A DNA stretch of 24,064 bases from a virus. The notes beneath the pieces were generated by a model. The model was given only the letters and a program-made list of their open reading frames with translations. It searched no databases and was not told the DNA's origin. Position numbers and translations under genes: made by a program. Where the stretch lies: positions 1-24,064 of the IMG/VR virus record IMGVR_UViG_3300036828_000801; one strand, given 5' to 3'. Positions 7,088-15,491 of the stretch are shown here, piece after piece (the first letter of the stretch is position 1; the number at the start of each line of letters is the position of its first letter).

Positions 7088-7713
7088 TCACTGAGACTCA
7101 TAGCTCGGCGCTTGATATTCGAGACGCCATGTATAACGTGGTGACTGCAGATCCATTTTTTCGTGGTTACACGTTTCGCAAAACAAAGATGTATCCGGTT
7201 CAATCTGATCTAATTCCATATCTTGGCGTGTATGTCGTCGACGAAGTTATGGTTCCAGATGGAGACGCGAACGCCGGATGTATCAGATTCAACCATACGG
7301 CTCGAGTTGGATTTTCCGTAATTCAGAGTGGCAGCGATCCAGTCGCATTGGAAGTATGCATAGATTCAGCCTACTTGAAACTTATGACCCTGCTTTGGAC
7401 TGACATCAAACTGATGAATGCGCTGGTCAACAACAATCCAGAAGGCGTTGGCATTGAGAGCGTGATCAGGGGATCAAGACGTCATGTCTTTGGATCAACC
7501 GGTTTGAACAATGAAACTCCGTTCGCAGAGCTTCAGTATGAGGTCAATTGTTTTAGCAGAAGTGAATGGTATCCAGATATCACCGATATGCTGGATGAGA
7601 TTGACGTTACTACCGGCGTCAAGGCTGGAGATACTCAGACCGAAATGAATCAGCGCCAGCAGGTTAGTGTCAAATACATGATGCAGGTGCTCAGAGAAGC
7701 GAGGAGAAGTTAA
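7084..7713 (+). CDS. Tail terminator-like / tail completion protein
   Basis: 209 residues. The N-terminal helix (SALDIRDAMYNVVTADPFF), then PYLGVYVVDEVMVPDGD, then an ARVGFSVIQSG strand and a long helix (EVCIDSAYLKLMTLLW), ends in a beta strand containing ELQYEVNCFSR. This alternation is typical of the tail terminator fold that caps the tail tube beneath the neck. It immediately precedes the sheath module and starts in an ATGA overlap with the head-closure-like gene. No single signature residue proves the family. Confidence 0.65.
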   Translation: MITETHSSALDIRDAMYNVVTADPFFRGYTFRKTKMYPVQSDLIPYLGVYVVDEVMVPDGDANAGCIRFNHTARVGFSVIQSGSDPVALEVCIDSAYLKLMTLLWTDIKLMNALVNNNPEGVGIESVIRGSRRHVFGSTGLNNETPFAELQYEVNCFSRSEWYPDITDMLDEIDVTTGVKAGDTQTEMNQRQQVSVKYMMQVLREARRS

Positions 7714-7716
7714 GTT

Positions 7717-7980
7717 ATGGTGAAGATAAATCCAAGAATCGTAATGAAAGGGCGATCTGACATGCCGAAATCATCATCTGTCCCTGGCGTTCGCGTCGAG
7801 CCTGCTGATGGTGAAGGTTTCACCGCAGCTGACATGCGAAAGTTGCTCAGACATCCCACGGCCGGTGGCTTTCGCGCCGAGGGTGACATCGAGTGGCCCA
7901 ATGATACATTCACTTTTAGGCGATTGAAAGATGGATCGATCAAGTTGTCTGAGCAAAAGCAGTCTGATGAAAAATCTTGA
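7717..7980 (+). CDS. DUF2635-like small protein upstream of tail sheath
   Basis: 87 residues. The segment PGVRVEPADGEGFTAADM, then PNDTFTFRRLKDGSIKL, matches the pattern of the DUF2635 proteins found just before the sheath gene in Mu-like phages, in which a conserved aromatic plus RRLxDG ends the domain. GAGGAG at 7701-7706 serves ATG 7717. A second ATG at 7762, with AAAGGG at 7747-7752, would begin nearer the conserved part (MPKSSSVPG), so a shorter 72-residue form is possible. The molecular role of the family is unknown. Confidence 0.75.
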   Translation: MVKINPRIVMKGRSDMPKSSSVPGVRVEPADGEGFTAADMRKLLRHPTAGGFRAEGDIEWPNDTFTFRRLKDGSIKLSEQKQSDEKS

Positions 7981-8003
7981 AAGATTGAAGAGGAGATAGA
8001 CCG

Positions 8004-9590
8004 ATGCCAATCAGTTTTTCCAACATTCCTTCGAATATCAAGGTGCCACTCTATTGGGTCGAAGTTGATCCGAGCAGGGCTGGTCTTTCCAGCATCAACC
8101 TGATTGGCCTGATGGTTGGCGTTAAGATTGCAGCTGGAACTGCGGCTGCTGATACTCCGATTCCGATCGGGAGTCAGGCTCAGGCCGATGCTGCCTTTGG
8201 TGCAGGTTCCGAGTTGTCGAGAATGTTTCAGGCATACTATGCCAATAATTTCGCCAATGAAGTTTGGGGCTTACCGGTGGCCGAGCCAACTGGTGGCAGT
8301 GCCGCGACTGGTACTATTACCATCACTGCTGCCCCGACTGCGGCCGGGACCATCAGCCTCTACATCGCTGGCTCTCCGATTCCAGTTAATGTCATGACTA
8401 CGGATACGCCAACCACGATCGCGGCTGCGATTGCATCTGCTATTACCAACTACTATTTGATCAACAATGTTGATGCGCTGCCAGTGACTGCGACGGCTGC
8501 GGTTGGGGTTGTGACGCTGACTTCCAAGTTCAAGGGCGTTAATGGCAACGAGATTTCGGTCCAACTGAACTATTACGGGTCGATCGGTTCGGAGGTGACG
8601 CCGATCGGTCTTGGTATTACGTTGCCGGCAACTGGCTTCTTGACTGGTGGCGTCGGTGTGCCAGTGTTCACGAACGCAATCAGTAACATTCAGAAGCAGA
8701 ATTTTGAATATGTCGCGATGCCATACACTGACAGCAATTCGTTGGTCGCGTGGGAGCAAGAATATGGCTTCACTGATACTGGTCGTTGGGGATGGGAGCG
8801 CCAGCAGTTTGGTCACGTTTTCAATGCCAAGCGTGGCACTTATGCCACTCTTCTGACGTTCGGTGCTACCAACAATAGCGGAGTGATGTCGATCATGTCA
8901 TTCGAGCTATCGACGGCATCACCAATGTTTGAATGTGCGGCGGCTTATGCGGCCAAGGCGCAACGCGCTTTGATTAATGATCCGGCGAGACCGCTGCAAT
9001 CGTTATCGCTGAACCAGATCAAGGTTTGTGCGCTTATCGATAGGATGAATTTTCCGGAGTTGAACGCGCTGGCAGACAATGGCTTGGCGATCCAAGAAGT
9101 CGGAACTGACAATCAGCCGATGATTCTGCGTGAACAAACTACTTATCAGCTCAATCTTTATGGCGCGGCAGATGATGCCTATGAACTAGTGACCACGCTT
9201 GCCACGTTGGCTAAATTGCTTCGTAATCAGAAGTACGCCATCACCAGCAAATTCCCGAGGCACAAGCTGGCCGACGATGGTACCAAGTTCGGGCCAGGTC
9301 AGGCTATCGTGACGCCAGGTATTATCAAGGCCGAGCTGGTTAATGAATATCAGATGGATATGTGGAACGGCCTGGTTGAGAACCTCAGAGCGTTCAAGCA
9401 GAACTTGATCGTAGAGCGCGATCCTAACGATCCTAATCGTGTCAATGTGCTCTATCCGCCTGACCTGATCAACCAGCTCCGCATCTTTGCCGTGCTGGCT
9501 CAATTCCGGCTTCAGTATGATAGAGGTATCGACACGGCAATCATCGGTCAGGCACCTGGCCCGTTCCAAGCTTCATCTGGCAACCCATAA
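8004..9590 (+). CDS. Contractile tail sheath protein (Mu gpL-like)
   Basis: 528 residues, close to the length of Mu gpL (about 495). The N-terminal VPLYWVEVDPSRAG, the inserted Ala/Thr-rich beta domain at about residues 95-215, and the C-terminal block with ERDPNDPNRVNVLYPPDL and NQLRIFAVLAQFRLQYD are characteristic of the Mu-type sheath. The protein forms the outer contractile cylinder that shortens to drive the tube through the host envelope. AGAGGAG lies upstream of the start. Its presence makes this a myovirus-type tail. Confidence 0.95.
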   Translation: MPISFSNIPSNIKVPLYWVEVDPSRAGLSSINLIGLMVGVKIAAGTAAADTPIPIGSQAQADAAFGAGSELSRMFQAYYANNFANEVWGLPVAEPTGGSAATGTITITAAPTAAGTISLYIAGSPIPVNVMTTDTPTTIAAAIASAITNYYLINNVDALPVTATAAVGVVTLTSKFKGVNGNEISVQLNYYGSIGSEVTPIGLGITLPATGFLTGGVGVPVFTNAISNIQKQNFEYVAMPYTDSNSLVAWEQEYGFTDTGRWGWERQQFGHVFNAKRGTYATLLTFGATNNSGVMSIMSFELSTASPMFECAAAYAAKAQRALINDPARPLQSLSLNQIKVCALIDRMNFPELNALADNGLAIQEVGTDNQPMILREQTTYQLNLYGAADDAYELVTTLATLAKLLRNQKYAITSKFPRHKLADDGTKFGPGQAIVTPGIIKAELVNEYQMDMWNGLVENLRAFKQNLIVERDPNDPNRVNVLYPPDLINQLRIFAVLAQFRLQYDRGIDTAIIGQAPGPFQASSGNP

Positions 9591-9607
9591 CAGAGGAGAA
9601 TTAACTC

Positions 9608-9976
9608 ATGGCACAACGTTTTGCTGGAATCGCCTTTTTAACCGTGGACGGCACGCAGCTCGCCTTACGCGGTAATTTTACTGTAAGTCCAAGCTCGGTC
9701 GAGCGAACCATGATTGCAGGTCAGGATGGCGTTCACGGCTATCAAGAACTGCCTCGGGTGCCGTACATCGAAGGTGATTTGTCCACTATTCCAGGTCTTT
9801 TGCTCGAGGACCTTGAGACCGAGACTGACGTGACTGTAGTGGCTCAGTTGGCTAATGGCATGCAGTACACATTGACTGGCGGAACTTGCAAATGTGGCTT
9901 CGAGAACAATACTCGAGACGGCCAGGTCAGGGTCAGGTGGGAAGGTCTCGCCTGTCAGGAACTATCTATCGTGTGA
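9608..9976 (+). CDS. Tail tube protein (Mu gpM-like)
   Basis: 122 residues, the normal size for Mu-type tube proteins. RFAGIAFLTVDGTQLALRG, then RVPYIEGDLSTIP, and TDVTVVAQLANGMQYTLTGG define the beta-barrel that stacks in rings inside the sheath. It follows the sheath gene directly, as L-M do in Mu, and has a strong GAGGAG ribosome site. The two cysteines in GTCKCGF are unusual but not diagnostic. Confidence 0.93.
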   Translation: MAQRFAGIAFLTVDGTQLALRGNFTVSPSSVERTMIAGQDGVHGYQELPRVPYIEGDLSTIPGLLLEDLETETDVTVVAQLANGMQYTLTGGTCKCGFENNTRDGQVRVRWEGLACQELSIV

Positions 9977-9984
9977 GGTGAACT

Positions 9985-10479
9985 ATGACGGAACAATTGG
10001 AGAAGGGAAACGGCGGCGCACGAATCAAAGAGGGTTTTATTCCTGAAACGCCGCCGCTTGAGCCACCGCTTTCTGCGACGCCTCAGACGCCGTTGCCATC
10101 TCAAATAAAGTCGGAGGCTCCAAAGTTAGAACCTCCGATCAGCGAGGTTGATAAAATTCGAAAAGAAATTTCCGAAAACGCAGAAAGTTGGCCAATCACT
10201 GTTCAACTTTTGTATCGTTCCATCAACAATGGCCAAGGTGAGACAGTAAATTCTTTGACTTTCCGCGAACCCAGAGCCAGCGAAATCAACAGGATTGGCA
10301 ATCCTACGCGGATGTTGTGGGATGGAGAGATCATCATCGAAGAGCGCAAGATGACTTACATCATGGGCGCGCTCTGCGGCATCCTTCCGCCTTTGCTGGA
10401 GGCGATGGACCCTCGCGACTGGAACAGTTGCGCCTTGAGGCTTCGCAAATTTTTTTTACCCGATCTGCGGGGGTGGTGA
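9985..10479 (+). CDS. Tail assembly chaperone, short form
   Basis: 164 residues. The first 60 residues are Pro/Glu-rich and low-complexity; from about residue 65 the protein has beta-hairpin plus helix content (WPITVQLLYRS, LTFREPRASEINRIG, MTYIMGALCGILPPLLEAM) typical of the gpE/gpG-type or DUF-type tail assembly chaperones of contractile phages. It lies between tube and tape measure genes, the fixed place of this protein. A run of eight T near the 3' end (10450-10457) is where ribosomes can shift by -1 into the longer product. These chaperones bind the tape measure before tube polymerisation and are absent from the virion. Confidence 0.88.
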   Translation: MTEQLEKGNGGARIKEGFIPETPPLEPPLSATPQTPLPSQIKSEAPKLEPPISEVDKIRKEISENAESWPITVQLLYRSINNGQGETVNSLTFREPRASEINRIGNPTRMLWDGEIIIEERKMTYIMGALCGILPPLLEAMDPRDWNSCALRLRKFFLPDLRGW

Positions 10480-10643
10480 CTACCGTCATAGATGATGGAA
10501 TGATCCTGGATTGTTATCGGCTGGCTGCTCATTATAAACTCGACCCTCGCATCTTCCTCGAAATGCCAATCAGCGAAGTGCAACTTCATCTCGCCAGAAC
10601 AGCTCAATTAGAACGAATGAGAGCCGCGGAGTCTGGAGAATAA
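9985..10643 (+). CDS. Tail assembly chaperone, long form made by -1 frameshift
   Basis: After decoding TTA at 10456-10458, slipping back one base lets translation continue as TRSAGVVTTVIDDG and on to a TAA at 10641-10643. This gives about 219 residues: 158 shared plus 61 new (LDCYRLAAHYKLDPRIFLEM, QLHLARTAQLERM). The new domain is helical and would be the part that contacts the tape measure protein. The -1 frame has no convincing start of its own here, and its ORF overlaps the short form by more than 150 bases. This E/E' or G/GT arrangement is conserved in tailed phages. Confidence 0.85.
10452..10458 (+). promoter_or_regulatory. Programmed -1 ribosomal frameshift heptamer T_TTT_TTA
   Basis: In the frame of the short chaperone the codons are AAA TTT TTT TTA CCC, so T_TTT_TTA at 10452-10458 is a canonical X_XXY_YYZ heptamer, one of the most efficient known. 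A small stem CCCG(10459-10462)/CGGG(10468-10471) follows at once, but it is only four base pairs; a stimulatory structure is not certain. Confidence 0.88.
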
Positions 10644-12983
10644 ATGGCTGTAGAAGATCAAGAACTTCGTCTTAAGGTCGTACTGGACGATCAGGCTTCT
10701 GCTGGCTTGGCTAGGCTCAAAGGTAGCGTCACCGAATTGACTTCTGGTCAAGCCGCCGCCAGCATGGAGAAGTTCAAGCGAGGTCAGGCCGAGATAGGTG
10801 AAGGCATCAAGAAGCTGACAGAGCTGGCTACCGGCGGCGAGCGGGCCATGCTTGGCTTCATTGGCAGGTTCGGCGCGTTAGGTGTCGCTGCCGCAGGTTT
10901 GGGCACCGTGTTGACTTCAACGGCGCTGAAGCTGGCTGATCTAGCTGATAAAGCAAAATTGAGCGGTCTTGATCCAGCTCGTATGAAAGGATTCGTCGAT
11001 CAGCTCGAGAAGGCCGGCGTGGCTAGCGACGTGGCTAGCGAAAGTGCGACTCGTTTCGCAGGAGCTTTGGCCGATCTGTCGCGGTTTGGAAGTCAGCGGT
11101 ATCAAGCTCTGCTCAACATGGCAGGCACTCACAAGGCTGAAATGATCGCTGGCATTCGCGAAGTTGAAAGAGCCGCCACGATAGAGGAGAAGTTCAATAA
11201 GGCCAGAGAGCTTGCAGATAACGTAGCAAGATATCGTCACGACGAAGATATTAGGCGGGGCAAGGATGAGACTGTTGCGGCAGCAGATGCAGCAAAGGCA
11301 CGGATCGAGTTCTACCAAAAACTGACCGACATGGATCCAAGCACTTTGTTGCTTCGGAACATGGAAAATCTGACTGACGCCGAGAAGAAACGCAATGAGG
11401 CATTGTTGGATAACGCTCGCAAGATCAAGACATCGCTAGATGAATTAAAAAAATCAACCGAGCTAGTTGGCGAGTCGTTGATAAAGGCATTTGGGCCAGA
11501 CCTCGCTAGAACGCTAAAACAGGACGCCGAGGACCTTGAGTGGATAGTCAAGTCGGTCGAAAAACTGAAAGGTTTCTTCACTGACAAACCTGCCACTGGT
11601 CCCAATGCACCGCCCGGCACTTTCGGTGATTTAATACCCAAGCTCTTTGGCGGAGGAGCCGCCCCAGGCCCAGGTTTTACCGAAGAGCAGCGTCAACAGG
11701 GCGCGGAAAAATTCAGAAGCGGCCAGGGCACGAGGTTAGCACCGAATGGTTCTTCCGTAGGACCTGGTACTGGCGAGGGTGCTCATGAATCGCCGCCGCC
11801 GCAAGGTGGTGCTGCGCCGCATGCTGCTGCGGCTACCGGAGATCGTGCGAGTCGCATTGTCGAAGGCAAGGCAGCTATAGCCGATCAACTTCGAAAGGAA
11901 GGTGTACCCGAAGCCAATATTCCAGAGGCCGCAAATCTTCTTGCCGGACAAGCGCTGGCGGAAAGCGGCTTCAACCCGACAGAATCTCATGATCGAGGTA
12001 CTGGATACGGTATTTATGGTGCGCGCAACGAACGTCGCAGTGCAATGCTGAGTTGGATGAAGGAACAGGGTTATGCGCCCAGCAGTCTCGAAGGGCAGTC
12101 TCGCTATATGGCGCATGAAGCCATGTCTGGAAAATATCCTAAAACCAGAGAATCATTGACCGGAGCCGAGCCTGGTTCTCGTCAGGCTAGAACGACTGCC
12201 ATCACCAGAGAATTTGAAGCGCCGCGCATCATCAATCCCAGAACTGGTTTTGTTGGCGAGGCGGCTGCGACAATGGCGAAAGTACCATCTGCAGCGCCAG
12301 ATGCTGCTTCGCAGCCGATTCCTCCCGGTGGTGGCGGCAAGTATGAGGCTGGTGCTTCTTTGGCTGGTGTTAATCCCAGACTTGCTGCCGCTATACAGGG
12401 TGCTGGCGCTTATCTTCCGGAAGGTTACACGGTAAAGCCGTCATCCGGTTTTCGTGGTGGCACCATGCAAAGCTATCACGGCAAAGGTTCAGCCATTGAT
12501 GTTCAAATTTACGACCCTTCAGGTCGAAAAATCACCAATCGAGGTGATGATCCAGAAGCAGTAGCTATTTATCAGAGATATGCTCAAGGTGTTAAGACGT
12601 GGGCTACGGCTAATGATCCTGAATTGGTTTCAAGATTGGGCTGGGGTGGCGCGTTCGGCACTCAGCTTGGTGGTGGTGGTGTTCCTGATCTGATGCATTT
12701 TGATCTTGGTGGTTCGCGTGGCAGAATGAGACCTGAGCGACAAATGGGTAGGCTGCCGTTATTGTCTTCGATTGACAATGATCGCGCGGCGGTAGATGCG
12801 GCAAAGAGTCAAAACGTCAATGTCAATGCCACCGGCAAGTTGACAGCTAACATTAACGCACCGCCGGGCACCAATGTCACCGCCAGTGGCGATGGTTTAT
12901 TCAAGAAAACCGAGGTTAATCGCCAAACTCAAATGGCTCCGGCGGCGGTCGGGCCAGAAATTGGCGGCGGAGGAGATTTTTAA
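10644..12983 (+). CDS. Tape measure protein with tail lysozyme and M15-type peptidase domains
   Basis: 779 residues. Residues 1-310 are helical with a hydrophobic segment at about 68-96 (FIGRFGALGVAAAGLGTVL), typical of tape measure proteins. Residues 315-400 are a Gly/Pro-rich linker. Residues 405-535 match the phage tail lysozyme type: ANLLAGQALAESGFNP places the catalytic Glu at 440, followed by GYGIYGARNERR. Residues 570-695 resemble an M15 D,D-peptidase: SYHGKGSAID (His612, Asp619) fits SxHxxGxAxD, and DLMHFDLGG gives His685 as third zinc ligand. The protein would set tail length and locally cut peptidoglycan by glycan and peptide hydrolysis. Two hydrolase types in one tape protein are uncommon. 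GGAG lies just before the start. Confidence 0.87.
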   Translation: MAVEDQELRLKVVLDDQASAGLARLKGSVTELTSGQAAASMEKFKRGQAEIGEGIKKLTELATGGERAMLGFIGRFGALGVAAAGLGTVLTSTALKLADLADKAKLSGLDPARMKGFVDQLEKAGVASDVASESATRFAGALADLSRFGSQRYQALLNMAGTHKAEMIAGIREVERAATIEEKFNKARELADNVARYRHDEDIRRGKDETVAAADAAKARIEFYQKLTDMDPSTLLLRNMENLTDAEKKRNEALLDNARKIKTSLDELKKSTELVGESLIKAFGPDLARTLKQDAEDLEWIVKSVEKLKGFFTDKPATGPNAPPGTFGDLIPKLFGGGAAPGPGFTEEQRQQGAEKFRSGQGTRLAPNGSSVGPGTGEGAHESPPPQGGAAPHAAAATGDRASRIVEGKAAIADQLRKEGVPEANIPEAANLLAGQALAESGFNPTESHDRGTGYGIYGARNERRSAMLSWMKEQGYAPSSLEGQSRYMAHEAMSGKYPKTRESLTGAEPGSRQARTTAITREFEAPRIINPRTGFVGEAAATMAKVPSAAPDAASQPIPPGGGGKYEAGASLAGVNPRLAAAIQGAGAYLPEGYTVKPSSGFRGGTMQSYHGKGSAIDVQIYDPSGRKITNRGDDPEAVAIYQRYAQGVKTWATANDPELVSRLGWGGAFGTQLGGGGVPDLMHFDLGGSRGRMRPERQMGRLPLLSSIDNDRAAVDAAKSQNVNVNATGKLTANINAPPGTNVTASGDGLFKKTEVNRQTQMAPAAVGPEIGGGGDF

Positions 12984-12986
12984 GCC

Positions 12987-13592
12987 ATGTCAACGATCAT
13001 GGACATCCATCTGCCGTTCAGGGATGCGTTGTTGACTGCGTCATACAAGGGCGCTCCGTTCTTTTGCGAGGCAAATGCCAGGAACAATGGTCGCAGGATC
13101 ATCACTCATGAATTTCCGAAAAAGGACATTCCTTATTCGGAGGATATGGGTCGGCGGGCCAAGGTTTTTACGCTAAGAGGATATTGCATCACTTATCCTT
13201 CCACCTTGGAAGGCGGCGCCGGCGGTCTCTACAACATCGATTACCGGGTAGCCAGAGACAATTTGTTGTTTCAGTTAGAGTCAAGTGGACCAGGCATCCT
13301 GGTATTGCCGACGCTGCCGGCCGAGAATGTCGTTCTTACTCGCTACAGATTGACCGAGGAAGATAACAAGGGCGGTTATTGCTCGTTCGATTTGGAGTTT
13401 GCCGAGTTTGGTCTTGATCCCCAGGTATTGACCCAGTCTGCGAATGTCTCCCAGGTATTGAACACCGCGGCCGATACGCTTCGCAAACAATCCGCTTTGA
13501 ACATGGCTGGGTCGAATCCTGCAACTCCACCGCCTGATACGCCTTCGTTCAGTGATCGATTTCCTCAACAACAGCGTTTGATGGCGAGATAA
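12987..13592 (+). CDS. DNA circularisation protein N, N-terminal part (Mu gpN-like)
   Basis: 201 residues. The segment PFRDALLTASYKGAPFFCE, then NGRRIITHEFPKKD, SEDMGRRAKVFTLRGYCI and YNIDYRVARDNLLFQLES, follows the DNA_circ_N domain. In Mu, gpN is a baseplate-proximal tail protein and the name comes from the P22-like annotation. It ends with a TAA directly before the ATG of the next gene. The family is normally one protein of roughly 400-490 residues; here it stops after the N-terminal domain plus a linker rich in Pro and Gln. Confidence 0.85.
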   Translation: MSTIMDIHLPFRDALLTASYKGAPFFCEANARNNGRRIITHEFPKKDIPYSEDMGRRAKVFTLRGYCITYPSTLEGGAGGLYNIDYRVARDNLLFQLESSGPGILVLPTLPAENVVLTRYRLTEEDNKGGYCSFDLEFAEFGLDPQVLTQSANVSQVLNTAADTLRKQSALNMAGSNPATPPPDTPSFSDRFPQQQRLMAR

Positions 13593-14261
13593 ATGGAAAA
13601 GTCTGATGCAATAGAGGCTGATGGAATTGTGCAACGAATGCTGCTTAATCTTTCCGGGATCATAATCGGGACCGGGAATGCGGCAGTTCAAGCCAAGATG
13701 GCCATCGGGTGGTTGCAATCGAATGCCTTGATCCAGCTTTACTATGATCAGATCGGCGTGCCTTTGGATTATTGCTTCGACCAGGTGCGTCAAACTGGCT
13801 GCTCGCTTCCGCAGATGGAGACGGTAAGGTTGGCATTGGTGGCGGAAAATCCTCAGTCGTTGGGTGCGACCATGATCAGGGATCGTAGCATTCATCTCGC
13901 GTTCGCTCAGGAAGGCAAAATCATCTCAACGATGGTGTTCACCAGCCGTCAAGACGTAGATGCATTGATTCAGGCGATCCAAATTCCGTTTAACGAATCG
14001 GAGGAAGTAACCGCAGACACCATGTCTGGAGCTGATTATATTGCGTTGATTGAGTTGAGGGCTGCGATCGTTGATTATTTGGTATCCACCGCCAGACCTC
14101 TGCCGTCTATGCTGACTTATCAGTTTGCTCAATCTCTTCCAAGCTTGATCATCTCTCAACGGCTTTACGGTGATGCTAGTCGCTATGATGAAATTCGACA
14201 AGAGAACAAGGTGGTTCATCCAGCTTTCTGCCCGTTGATCGGTCAGGCATTGTCGGCATAA
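13593..14261 (+). CDS. C-terminal counterpart of gpN-like tail/baseplate protein
   Basis: 222 residues in the same reading frame as the preceding gene, separated only by one TAA. The content is helical (ALIQAIQIPFNESEEV, ADYIALIELRAAIVDYLVSTARPLP) and the end (SLIISQRLYGDASRYDEI, then RQENKVVHPAFCPLIGQALS) contains the common phage motif in which a short helix with LYGDASR and NxVxHPxF closes gpN-like proteins. Together the two ORFs span 424 codons, about the length expected of one gpN. Position between tape measure and hub supports this. GAGA lies just upstream, so independent initiation by reinitiation is plausible. Confidence 0.8.
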   Translation: MEKSDAIEADGIVQRMLLNLSGIIIGTGNAAVQAKMAIGWLQSNALIQLYYDQIGVPLDYCFDQVRQTGCSLPQMETVRLALVAENPQSLGATMIRDRSIHLAFAQEGKIISTMVFTSRQDVDALIQAIQIPFNESEEVTADTMSGADYIALIELRAAIVDYLVSTARPLPSMLTYQFAQSLPSLIISQRLYGDASRYDEIRQENKVVHPAFCPLIGQALSA

Positions 14262-14271
14262 GGGGAAGATG

Positions 14272-15480
14272 ATGGCTGATGAAGCGCCTCCTAAGCGGGT
14301 TATCATAACCGGCGGGACGACGGAACAACCACCATCTCAATATACCGAGCCGACGCGTCCGACTAATGCTTCGATGAGCAAGGAGCAAGCTACCATTATC
14401 GTCGGCGGCATCAATTTTATGGATTGGGAGAGCGTGTTCGTCAAGTTGCGGTGGGGTGACGCCTTCTCGTATTTCAAATTCACCAGCGTGGAACGAGATA
14501 CACCTTCCAATATGTTTTACAAGCTTCAGTTTATGCCTAGCACGCCATGCCTGATCAATCTCGGCGGCGTTGACGTCATCGATGGCGTTATCGAGATTAG
14601 ACAGGTGGCTTACGACTCGGAACAACACGGCATCGAACTTCAAGGTAAGAGTTTGACTGCGAAAGTAGCTCACAGCAGCGTTAATACTACTACTGGCAGC
14701 TTCGACGGCATGACGTTCAAACAGGTTGCCGACAAGGTGCTCAGCACCTATGGCAGCAAGATCATTCCGATCGGAACGTTGAACAGTATTCCGTTTGATA
14801 AATTGCAGAACCAACCGGGTGAGTCGGTCTGGGATTTCTTGGAACGGATTGCACGCCCGCGTGGCATTATCTTGGGCAGCGATTCATTCGGCAATTTTCT
14901 GGCTATCGGCGATCACGCCAATCCGGTGCTCAACACTCAGCTGATCGAAGGTCAGAACATCAAGAAAATGCAATGCATTTTCGAGGATACTGTAACCTTC
15001 AACGAATATGTGGTAGCGGCGCAGTCTCCTGCCAGCGACGGCAATTCAGGCACTGCCGCCAGCGAGTTGCGTGGCAGTTGGGGTGGCACAGGTTGGCCCG
15101 GCAGTCTGCTGATCACGCCGTCCGAGCAACCGGTGAAGAGCATCCAAGAGGTGATAGATCGTGCCAAGAATGAGTCTGTGTGGCACGAAGGTACCAAGAT
15201 CGAGGCGACAGTCACGGTTCAAGGTTGGTTCAGAGATGACAGCAACGTGTGGTGGCCAGGCGACAACGTCTTCGTTTATTCTCCGATGTGTCCGTTGGAC
15301 ATGATGATGACGATTCAGGATGTCACATTTACTCAAACGCCGCAAGGTGGCACTGAGACCACGTTGTTCTTGAAACAACCGTGGGCGCTGCTTGATGAGT
15401 CGGTTAATCCTGGCAGTCCCGTAGCAAGCAATCTTCCTAAACAGACCCAACCGGGAGCCGGCATCCCGCCAACACCATAG
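14272..15480 (+). CDS. Baseplate hub protein (Mu gpP / gp44-like)
   Basis: 402 residues, near the length of Mu gp44 (379). Segments VFVKLRWGDAFSYFKFT, IDGVIEIRQVAYDSEQHGIEL, GMTFKQVADKVLSTYG and GESVWDFLERIARPRG are typical of the gpP/gpD-type hub that joins the tube to the spike. GGGGA at 14262-14266 sits five bases from ATG 14272 but only two from the adjacent ATG at 14269, so I chose 14272. It ends with TAG, showing that all three stops are used in this phage. It has a 30-residue hydrophilic N-terminal extension. Confidence 0.9.
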   Translation: MADEAPPKRVIITGGTTEQPPSQYTEPTRPTNASMSKEQATIIVGGINFMDWESVFVKLRWGDAFSYFKFTSVERDTPSNMFYKLQFMPSTPCLINLGGVDVIDGVIEIRQVAYDSEQHGIELQGKSLTAKVAHSSVNTTTGSFDGMTFKQVADKVLSTYGSKIIPIGTLNSIPFDKLQNQPGESVWDFLERIARPRGIILGSDSFGNFLAIGDHANPVLNTQLIEGQNIKKMQCIFEDTVTFNEYVVAAQSPASDGNSGTAASELRGSWGGTGWPGSLLITPSEQPVKSIQEVIDRAKNESVWHEGTKIEATVTVQGWFRDDSNVWWPGDNVFVYSPMCPLDMMMTIQDVTFTQTPQGGTETTLFLKQPWALLDESVNPGSPVASNLPKQTQPGAGIPPTP

Positions 15481-15491
15481 AGGGTTATACG

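Noticed and set aside
8271-8816. Minus-strand open frame of 181 codons
   Set aside because: It is antisense to the tail sheath gene and has an Arg/Ser/Asn-rich shadow composition.
12214-12435. Plus-strand nested frame in the tape measure gene with a Leu/Val-rich stretch
   Set aside because: It lacks a ribosome site and overlaps the linker and M15-type domain in the real frame; the hydrophobicity comes from the alternate reading of GC-rich codons.
13281-13895. Minus-strand open frame of 204 codons
   Set aside because: It lies across both gpN-like parts on the plus strand and has an Arg/His/Gln-rich composition typical of antisense frames here.
14176-14814. Minus-strand open frame of 212 codons
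   Set aside because: It crosses the junction of the gpN-like and gpP-like genes on the other strand, both with family motifs; no start signal fits.
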